This document shows positions 1 to 6,400 of a stretch of 6,760 bases of DNA, in pieces. The notes below the pieces were generated by a model, which searched no databases, was not told the origin of the DNA, and saw only the letters and a list, made by a program, of their open reading frames with translations. The DNA is from DASROJ01 sp035646975. Its GTDB lineage: Bacteria; Acidobacteriota; Polarisedimenticolia; JACPZX01; DASXTC01. Location: NCBI GenBank assembly GCA_035646975.1, contig DASROJ010000070.1:1-6760 (forward strand). Direction: 5' to 3'. Both the position numbers and the translations under genes were made by a program. Numbering within the stretch: the first letter of the stretch is position 1; every line of letters begins with the position of its first letter.

Positions 1-899
1 CCGCCCAGCCCGATGTTCACGCTGCCGTCCAGATGGGCGCCTTCGAACTCCGCCGGGTCCCGCACATCGAGCACCCGGGCGCCGGCTTCGCGCAGCTTCA
101 GCATCTCGTCGAGGCCCAGCGGCGCCAGCGCCCTCTCGAGCATCGTGTCGAGCGTGGCGCGCTCGCTGCGGTTGAGCTCCGCGTCATGGGCGAAGTAGCG
201 CGGCGCCTCGGGCTGGTCGGCCGTCACCATCCGGACGAAAGCCTCCTTGCTCATCGGCTGCAGCGCGTAGTTGTACTGCCTTTGCGCGCCGATGGTCGAC
301 ACCGTGTCGGTGCTGAGGTTCTTTCCGCACATCGACCCGGCGCCGTGAGCCGGATACAGCAGCGTTTCGTCGGGCAGGGCCATGAGTTTGCCGCGCAGCG
401 AGTCGTACAGCATGCCGGCCAGATCGTCGGCAGTGATGCCGATCGAGGCCATCAGGTCGGGCCGGCCCACGTCGCCGATGAAAAGGGTATCGCCGGTGAG
501 CACCGCGTGAGGCTTGTCGGCGCTTGCGTTGAGATCGTAGGCGAGAATCGATATTCCCTCCGGCGTGTGGCCGGGCGTCTCGAGAATCTTCAGCCGCACC
601 GAACCCAGCTCGATCGTGTCGCCATCCTTCAAGGCGGTGAACGGGTAGTCGGCGCTGGCGCGTGCACCCAGACCGATCGACGCCCCCACACGGTCGCGCA
701 GCTCGAGATGGCCGGCCACGAAATCGGCGTGGAAGTGGGTCAGCAGCACGTGACGGATGGTGAGCCCCAGTCGCGCGGCGTCGTCGAGATACTGGTCGAT
801 GTCGCGCTGCGGGTCGACCACGACCGCGGCACCCGCCTCGTCGGCGATCAGATACGAAGCGTGCGCGAGGCACCCGAGGTAGTACTGCTTGAGAATCAT
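1..899 (-). CDS. MBL-fold metallo-hydrolase with C-terminal rhodanese domain (3' end cut by window)
   Basis: About 300 codons are visible, starting at the ATG at 899-897 (MILKQYYLG) and running off the left edge with no stop. The MBL domain covers residues 1 to about 200: THFHADF at 54-60 (H55, H57, D59), H64, PGHTPEG with H111, LTGDT with D137, and PAHGAGSMCGK with H185 and C191. By alignment to ETHE1/persulfide dioxygenases, H55, H111 and D137 are the expected iron ligands. A rhodanese domain begins near residue 260 (LDVRDPAEF at 277-285); its catalytic-loop cysteine would lie outside the window. Family members (ETHE1, CstB, MBL-rhodanese fusions) oxidise or transfer sulfane sulfur, for example converting glutathione persulfide to glutathione and sulfite in the cytoplasm. 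The usual HxHxDH motif has Phe at its last position (F60), which I believe is common in this subfamily. There is no Shine-Dalgarno, but a -10-like TATCCT lies 7 nt upstream. A glyoxalase II-like thioesterase is a less likely alternative. The domain call is firm; the substrate is inferred. Confidence 0.9.
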   Translation of the reverse strand, partial: MILKQYYLGCLAHASYLIADEAGAAVVVDPQRDIDQYLDDAARLGLTIRHVLLTHFHADFVAGHLELRDRVGASIGLGARASADYPFTALKDGDTIELGSVRLKILETPGHTPEGISILAYDLNASADKPHAVLTGDTLFIGDVGRPDLMASIGITADDLAGMLYDSLRGKLMALPDETLLYPAHGAGSMCGKNLSTDTVSTIGAQRQYNYALQPMSKEAFVRMVTADQPEAPRYFAHDAELNRSERATLDTMLERALAPLGLDEMLKLREAGARVLDVRDPAEFEGAHLDGSVNIGLG

Positions 900-906
900 G
901 GGCCAC

Positions 907-912
907 AGGATA
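907..912 (-). promoter_or_regulatory. Candidate -10 element for a leaderless MBL/rhodanese transcript
   Basis: On the minus strand TATCCT is followed by 7 nt (GTGGCCC) and then the ATG at 899. This would put the transcription start on or next to the A of the start codon. No purine-rich ribosome binding site lies in the preceding 15 nt, which fits leaderless initiation. I see no convincing -35 hexamer. The MutS-like gene has the same geometry. Confidence 0.4.
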
Positions 913-976
913 CCACTTGGGCCCCTCTCCGGCTCCCCTGTTCCAGAGCGGTGGTCTCGAGGTCCCAGGCAGAGGA

Positions 977-1139
977 CGGTGCGGTACCGCGGCGAGGTGA
1001 CACCCTCGAAGGGGTACTCTCGGAGCGAGCCGGTTGCCGCGCCGGGCGCGGCAGGCGAGGGAGAGGTAGGGGGCGCGGCGCCCGGGGCGACGCTCAACCC
1101 GGCCCCGAGAGGGTGTCACCTCGACGCGGCACCTCACGG
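977..1139. repeat. 163-bp imperfect inverted-repeat element with two internal hairpins
   Basis: The arms 977-1007 and 1109-1139 are inverted copies. The inner 15 bp are perfect (CGAGGTGACACCCTC at 993-1007 against its reverse complement at 1109-1123), and 12 of the outer 16 positions match. Weaker symmetry continues inward (GGGG and GAGCG blocks in both arms). The interior carries a 7-bp hairpin (GCCGCGC/GCGCGGC, 1036-1052) and a short GC hairpin (GGGCG/CGCCC, 1071-1083). The right end lies directly beside the MutS-like stop codon (1141-1143). I see no coding potential of its own and no clear target-site duplication. It could be a MITE or REP-like mobile repeat, or a structured RNA/terminator element in the 3' region of the MutS-like transcript. 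The symmetry is seen directly; its nature is inferred. Confidence 0.7.
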
Positions 1140-1140
1140 A

Positions 1141-2949
1141 TCAGATGTCGAGTCCCACGGCGCGCATCAACGCCAGCGCGTTGCTCTTCGTCATGATGCC
1201 GGGACGCATGATGTAGTCGAAGCTCATCTGTCCGTTTTCGAGATGGTCCTCGAAATGAACGTTGGCGGCACGCGGCGCCAGCGACTCGGCGATCTGAGAC
1301 AACGCCAGGTCGTGGGTCGTCACCAGCCCGATGGCGCCGCGATCGATCAGCCCGCGCACCACCGCCTCGGCCCCGATGCGGCGGTCGTGCGAGTTGGTGC
1401 CGTTGAGCATTTCGTCGAGCAGAAACAACGGAGGCGGCGCCGACCTGGTGAGATCGACCACGTTGCGCAGCCGCGTGATCTCGGCGTAGAAACGCGACGT
1501 GCCGGCCTGGAGCGAATCCTGGATGCGCAGTGTCGCGCCCACCGCCAGCGGCGTGAGGCGCAGCCGGCGGGCCCGCACCGGCCCACCCGCCAGCGCGAGC
1601 ACGGTGTTGGCGCCCACGCTGCGAAGCAGCGTGCTCTTGCCCGACATGTTCGACCCGCTGACGACCATCAGCAGAGGGCAGCCGGGTCCCCCCAGACGCA
1701 CGTCGTTGGGCACGCAACGCTGCTCGGGGATGAGTGGATGACCCAGCCCAACGCCTTCGAACAACGGGCCGTCCTCCGGTGAGACGATCTCGGCAAACGG
1801 ATCGCCCGGATTCTCGAAGGCGTAGCCGGCCAGCGCGCAGAGCGCTTCGATCTCCCCCACCGCCGCCAGCCATCGTGGCACCGCCGGGCCGGACGCCGCG
1901 CGCCAGGCTTCGATGGCGTGGGCGAGCTGCGTGGCCCACAGCAGCAGAAAGGACACCGGCGCGAACAGCTGGTTGCGCCGGGAGTCGAGCAGATCGATCA
2001 AACGCCGCAGCTTCGCGATGCGTCGCGATGGCGGCTCTGCCTCGGTGTCGAGCGCCGCGCGCAGCTCCACGAGCCGCGCGCACCGATAATTCTCCTGCTC
2101 CAGACGTCCGAGCAGCTGCGCCAGAAGATCCAGCTCGTGGGCCGCCAGGTCCACTTCGCCGATGACCTGCAGCACGCGCGCGCGCAACGGAAGGGCGAAC
2201 GCCAGCTCGACGAACAATGCCGCGATGACGAGAGTCGGGCCGATGACGCCGGCAAGCCAGAGCGACACGGCCGCCACACCCGCAGCCGCGAGCAGCGGCG
2301 CCACGAGGCGGTTGGCACGAGACACCAGCACCGGGGGGGCCGTCCCCCAGGCCGAAAGAGCGACCGGATGGACGCCGGCGCGCACCTCGGCGCCCAGCAG
2401 CGACAGATCCTCGCGGAGATCCAGATGTCCCCGCAGCTCATCGACTGCGGCCTGCCGCGCGCGCACCTCGTCCGGCGTCGCGGGCGCGCGCAACCATCCG
2501 GCCAGCGTTTCCTCTCCCGCCCGCGTGCGCGCGGTGCAGAGCAGCTCGAACAACGAACCCCGGCCGAACAGGTCGAGGTCGGCGGCGTACAGGTGCTCTT
2601 CGTCGAGGAACCGCTCGCCCGAGGTGCCCTGACCGGCCCATCGGTCATCGAGACGCGCCAGACCTCTTTCGTAGAAGGCGACGGCGCGCTCGCACCGGCG
2701 CCGCGCGCGCACGACCCGCTCGTGGGCGACGACCAGCAGGACGAAGCCGAGCATGGGCGCGACCAGCCACCAGGCCGACAGGACCTCCGCCCCCCACGCC
2801 AGCCACGCGACCAACGCCGCCGCGACGATGACGGCCAGTCTCGCGTTGGACATCCGCAGATCGAGGCGCGCCTGCCGCGCCGCGGCGGCGCGGCGGTCAT
2901 CCAGTCGACGGGTGTATTCGGCGCGCGGATCGGGTCGGTGGCTTTCCAC
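1141..2949 (-). CDS. Membrane-anchored MutS-family ATPase (MutS domain V protein)
   Basis: This 602-residue protein is a MutS-type ABC ATPase on a membrane scaffold. The C-terminal ATPase domain starts near GHPLIP (403-408) and VPND (413-416), the usual entry to MutS domain V. It has Walker A GSNMSGKST (432-440, K438), TSRFYAEI (484-491), Walker B LFLLDEMLNGTNS (508-520, D512 and E513) and the switch histidine in TTHD (H546). The key ATPase residues are intact. The N-terminal mismatch-recognition and connector domains of repair MutS are absent. In their place are a basic N-terminus, two hydrophobic segments (about 37-53 and 58-76), and a second hydrophobic pair (about 214-254) ahead of a helical, lever-like stretch. 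It is clearly shorter than the roughly 850 residues of repair MutS and has no MutS2 Smr domain. The GTG start at 2949 follows a -10-like TATACT by 7 nt with no Shine-Dalgarno. It is divergent from the YqeY gene. Family members are often labelled mismatch repair proteins, but their function is not known to me; a role in membrane-linked DNA processing is speculation. Confidence 0.88.
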   Translation of the reverse strand: MESHRPDPRAEYTRRLDDRRAAAARQARLDLRMSNARLAVIVAAALVAWLAWGAEVLSAWWLVAPMLGFVLLVVAHERVVRARRRCERAVAFYERGLARLDDRWAGQGTSGERFLDEEHLYAADLDLFGRGSLFELLCTARTRAGEETLAGWLRAPATPDEVRARQAAVDELRGHLDLREDLSLLGAEVRAGVHPVALSAWGTAPPVLVSRANRLVAPLLAAAGVAAVSLWLAGVIGPTLVIAALFVELAFALPLRARVLQVIGEVDLAAHELDLLAQLLGRLEQENYRCARLVELRAALDTEAEPPSRRIAKLRRLIDLLDSRRNQLFAPVSFLLLWATQLAHAIEAWRAASGPAVPRWLAAVGEIEALCALAGYAFENPGDPFAEIVSPEDGPLFEGVGLGHPLIPEQRCVPNDVRLGGPGCPLLMVVSGSNMSGKSTLLRSVGANTVLALAGGPVRARRLRLTPLAVGATLRIQDSLQAGTSRFYAEITRLRNVVDLTRSAPPPLFLLDEMLNGTNSHDRRIGAEAVVRGLIDRGAIGLVTTHDLALSQIAESLAPRAANVHFEDHLENGQMSFDYIMRPGIMTKSNALALMRAVGLDI

Positions 2950-2956
2950 GGGCCCG

Positions 2957-2962
2957 AGTATA
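2957..2962 (-). promoter_or_regulatory. Candidate -10 (TATACT) for the MutS-like gene, leaderless geometry
   Basis: On the minus strand TATACT, one mismatch from TATAAT, is followed by 7 nt (CGGGCCC) and the GTG at 2949. A transcription start at the GTG would give an mRNA without a leader. No Shine-Dalgarno precedes the GTG, and no good -35 hexamer is visible. It overlaps the opposite-facing -10 of the YqeY gene by four bases. Confidence 0.5.
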
Positions 2963-2964
2963 AT
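2959..2964 (+). promoter_or_regulatory. Candidate -10 (TATAAT) for the YqeY gene and possible downstream operon
   Basis: A perfect TATAAT lies 20 nt before the YqeY ATG. Transcription starting about 7 nt downstream (near 2971) would leave a leader of about 14 nt that still contains the Shine-Dalgarno. The -35 region (around 2935-2942) has no convincing TTGACA match. The hexamer sits in a small inverted repeat, CCCGA (2953-2957) and TCGGG (2964-2968), which could be an operator or chance. Confidence 0.5.
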
Positions 2965-2969
2965 CGGGT

Positions 2970-2979
2970 GGAGGAGGAG
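2970..2979 (+). promoter_or_regulatory. Strong Shine-Dalgarno of the YqeY gene
   Basis: GGAGGAGGAG contains AGGAGG at 2972-2977, seven nt before the ATG at 2985. This fixes the start at 2985 rather than the in-frame ATG three codons later, which would be too far away. Confidence 0.8.
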
Positions 2980-2984
2980 CGACC

Positions 2985-3452
2985 ATGTCCTTGATGGAAA
3001 CGATCGCCGAAGACCTCAAGGCGGCATTGAAGACGGGCGCCAGGGAACGGCTCGAAACACTGCGGATGGCCCGGGCGAAGATGCTCGAGGCCGAAGTCAA
3101 CCTGCGCGCCGAAATGGGACGCGAGTACAAGCTGGCCGACCCGGAGGCGATCAAGGCGCTGGCCAGTTATGCCAAGCAGCGGCGCGACTCGATCGACAGC
3201 TATCGGCAGGCCGGCCGCGAAGACCTCGCCGCCAAGGAGGAAGCCGAGCTGGCGATCATCCAGGAGTACCTTCCCAGGCAGATGGGCCCCGACGAAGTGC
3301 GGCAGATCGTGCTTGACGCCATCACGGAGGCGAAGGCCACCTCGCCGAAAGACATCGGTTCGGTGATGAAGCTCGTCATGCCGAAGCTCAAAGGAGCCGC
3401 CGACGGCAAGATGGTCAACCAGATCGTCGCGGAGCTGCTCGCCGGAAAATAA
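2985..3452 (+). CDS. yqeY: YqeY/GatB-domain protein
   Basis: The 155-residue protein matches the YqeY family (about 150 residues), which resembles the C-terminal tRNA-binding domain of the GatB amidotransferase subunit. Visible hallmarks are an N-terminal helical segment (METIAEDLKAALK, RLETLRMARAK), the central YAKQRRDSIDSYRQAGREDL (62-81), EAELAIIQEYLPRQM (86-100), and the C-terminal DIGSVMKLV and KGAADGKMVNQIV (136-148). There is no signal peptide or membrane segment, so it is cytoplasmic. The family's relation to tRNA-dependent amidation is inferred from fold; its exact role is not established to my knowledge. In many bacteria yqeY lies near rpsU, dnaG and rpoD; none of these is visible here. 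It is divergent from the MutS-like gene (35 bp) and 18 bp upstream of the sensor kinase, so co-transcription with the kinase is likely. Confidence 0.93.
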   Translation: MSLMETIAEDLKAALKTGARERLETLRMARAKMLEAEVNLRAEMGREYKLADPEAIKALASYAKQRRDSIDSYRQAGREDLAAKEEAELAIIQEYLPRQMGPDEVRQIVLDAITEAKATSPKDIGSVMKLVMPKLKGAADGKMVNQIVAELLAGK

Positions 3453-3470
3453 TCGAGCCCCGTCACGCAA

Positions 3471-6400
3471 ATGATCAGGACCCATCGGCCTTCCGACAAC
3501 AGTCGGGTTCGTCCTCGGGCGACTCTGTTCGCTGTCGGATGGCTCCTTTCAGTCTGCGCCGCGGCTCCGGCCCTTGCCGAGCGTTTCCCTTTCAAGTCTT
3601 ACACGACGTCGGACGGTCTTGCGCACGATTACGTGTCCAGCATCGTGCAGGACTCGCGGGGGTTCATCTGGTTCTGCACGAACGAGGGGCTGTCCCGGTT
3701 CGACGGGTACAGCTTCACCAGCTTCGGCAGACAGGATGGTCTGATCGGGCCCGGCGTCTTCGACCTGCTCGAAGCGCGCGATGGCACCATCTGGGTGGCG
3801 ACGGAAGGGGGCCTGGCGAAGATGGAGCCTTCGGGCCGGCCGCCGGCTTCGATCTTCCGGATCTTCACTCCCCCGGGCCCCAGCGCCGGCATCATCCGCA
3901 CGCTGGCCGAGACGCGCGATGGCTCGATCTGGGCCGGCACCTTCGGTGGGCTCTTTCGCTTCGACCCCGCCAGCGAGAAGTTCGACAGCGTCGATTTCGG
4001 ACGCCCCGACGCGCGCGACAGACAGCTCCAGGTCAACGATCTGCTCGAGGATGCGCAAGGCGATCTCTGGATCGCCACACGGTATCTGGGGCTGATCCGA
4101 AGACACCCCGACGGCCGCTTGGATCATTTTTTTTCGAACGTGGCCCCGCCGGCGGGAAACATCCGGGCGCTGGCCCCCGATGGCGCGGGCGGCCTCTGGG
4201 CCGGCGGATTCGACGGGCTGGTCCATGTCATCCGCGGCAAGGAGGGCAACGGCGTCATCGCCGCTTCGCGATACACCCGGGCCGACGGGCTGCCGGATGA
4301 CCAGGTCTACGCGCTCCAGTTGACCCACGACGGCAGGCTCGCGGTGGCCACCTCGTCAGGCGCCGCGATCCTCTCGCCGGCAAACGCCTCCCCTGCGAAA
4401 ATCGTTTCGATGACCCCGAAGCAGGGACTGGGCATTATCAAGGCGGTCTCATTGGCGCAGGACGGCAGCGGCAACCTCTGGATCGGCTCGGATGGATCCG
4501 GCGCCTGGAAGCTGGCGCGCGACGGCTTCACGACATTCACCGAGTCGGACGGCCTGCCGGGCCCCATGGTGGTGTCGTTGCTGCGCGATCGCGGCGGGGA
4601 GATTTACGCCAGCACTCGGACCCGGCGCAGACAATGGGCGCTCACCCGTCTGGGCGACCCGCCGCTGCGCACCACGACGATCAAGCTGCCCGCCAGGATT
4701 AACTACCTGGGCTGGGGCATCGGCCAGCTCGCGCTCCAGGATCGTCTCGGAGACTGGTGGGTGCCGACGGGGCTCGGGCTGGTGAGGTTCTCCGGCGTGG
4801 ACTCGGCCGAGCGGCTGGCGTCGGCTTCGCCGCGCGCGATCTACATGGCAAAGGATGGGCTCGCCACCGTAGACATCCTGCACCTGTTCGAGGACTCACG
4901 CTCCGATATCTGGGTATCGGCCGAAGGCGCCACACGGTTCGACAGGGGCACCGGCAGATTCTCCAGCATCGCCGCCTCGTCATCCGTGTTCGGCGAGGAC
5001 GCCGCCGGCAATGTCTGGATCGGAACAGGGGACGGGTCGTTGCAAAGGTTTCGCGACGGCCATCTCGACAGCTTCGACGCGCGCGACGGCGTGCCGGCCG
5101 GAGGCATCGAGGCGATCTTCCTCGACAGCCGGAGCCGTCTCTGGGTCGGCACGTCGGATGCCGGCGCGGCACGCATCGACGAACCGGCCGCCGCCAAACC
5201 GGTGTTCACTTCATTCGGCGCCGCGCAGGGGCTGTCGAGTCTTCATGTCAATTGCATCACCGAGGATCTCTTCGGGAGGATCTACCTCGGCACCGGCCAT
5301 GGGGTGGAGGTCGTCGAGCCGGACACCGGGCGGCTGCGCCACTTCACAAGAGACGACGGTCTTGCGGGCAACGACATCCTGGTCGCCCAGCGCGACGCCA
5401 CCGGCGCTGTCTGGTTCGGCACGCAGGAAGGAGTCTCGCGTCTGAGCCCGCGCGCCCCGGATCCACGAGGCCCGCCGACCATCTTCATCAGCGATGTGAG
5501 TCTTTCGGGCGTGCGCCAGCCGGTGAACCTGCTGGGCGAGACGGCGCTGACCGGTCTGGCGCTGTCCCCGGATCAGCGCCAGATCGAGATCGGCTTTGTC
5601 GGGCTGGACTTCAGCGCGGGAGGACGGCTGCGGTATCAGTACCGGCTCGAAGGGGCCGATGCGGATTGGAGCGCGCCTTCAGAACATCGCTCGGTGAACT
5701 ATGCGCGTCTTTCCGCCGGAGCATACAAGTTCGCCGTTCGAGCGCTCGACAGCGACGGGCAGAGCAGCCTGGTTCCCGCCACCGTTTCGTTTTCGATCAT
5801 GAAGCCGGTCTGGCAGCGCGCGTGGTTCGTCTCGCTGATGGCGGCCGCGCTGGCAGGCCTGATCTACGCGTTGTACCGCTACCGGCTCAGCCAGGCCCTC
5901 GGCCTCGAGCGGGTGCGGATGCACATCGCCACCGACCTGCACGACGACATCGGCGCGAGCCTGTCGCAGATCGCCATCCTCAACGAGGTGGCGCTCAGAC
6001 GGCTGCGAGGGAGCGACGGCGACCCGGCCGGTCTGCTCGCCACCGCCGCGCAGTCGGCCCGCGAGGTGGTCGACGCGATGAGCGACGTGGTCTGGGCCGT
6101 CGATCCGAAGCACGACAGGCTGGATGACCTCGTGCTGAGGATGCGGCGCTTCGCCGAGGACCTGTGCGCGGCCCGGGGGATCGAGCTGAGCTTCAGCGCG
6201 CCCGAAGACGGCGCGCGCCGGCTCGACGCGCAGGTTCGAAGACAGGTCCATCTGCTCTTCAAGGAGAGCCTCAACAACGCCGTGAAGCACTCAGGCTGCC
6301 AGCGCATCCAGGCCGAGCTGAGGATGGCGTCTCACGCGCTGACGCTTCGGGTGACCGATGATGGCGTGGGGTTCGACTCGTCGGCGGCCAGCGACGGCCA

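Noticed and set aside
900..924. GGGCC/GGCCC hairpin overlapping the region just upstream of the MBL start
   Set aside because: If the transcript is leaderless the stem is never made, and 5-bp GC stems are common in this DNA. There is no ribosome binding site to occlude.
33..1196. Plus-strand open frame of 387 codons over the MBL gene
   Set aside because: It is antisense to a clear MBL/rhodanese protein, is Arg/His/Gly-rich without domains, and has no ribosome binding site. It reflects high GC content.
889..1782. Plus-strand 297-codon frame and minus-strand 184-1137 frame crossing the inverted repeat
   Set aside because: Both read through the repeat element and the non-coding face of real genes, have low-complexity composition, and show no family motifs. 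The shared short peptide they give in the arms is only a consequence of the inverted repeat.
2333..2348. G7 run and C5 run forming a small stem in the MutS-like gene
   Set aside because: The reading frame is intact and the residues (Gly-Thr-Ala-Pro-Pro-Val) are plausible, so there is no sign of a frameshift. It is a GC-rich homopolymer with no further support as a site.
1141..2949. Annotation as repair MutS or MutS2
   Set aside because: Mismatch-recognition, connector and Smr domains are absent, membrane segments are present, and the protein is far shorter than repair MutS.
3549..3557. Possible lipoprotein cysteine (C29) in the kinase signal peptide
   Set aside because: The residues before C29 read LSV, with Val at -1 instead of the Ala/Gly/Ser of a lipobox. 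APALA followed by ERF gives a better signal peptidase I site.
4757..6127. 456-codon plus-strand frame inside the kinase gene
   Set aside because: It is a shifted frame of the kinase, arginine-rich, while the kinase frame carries continuous propeller, Y_Y_Y and HisKA_3 motifs.
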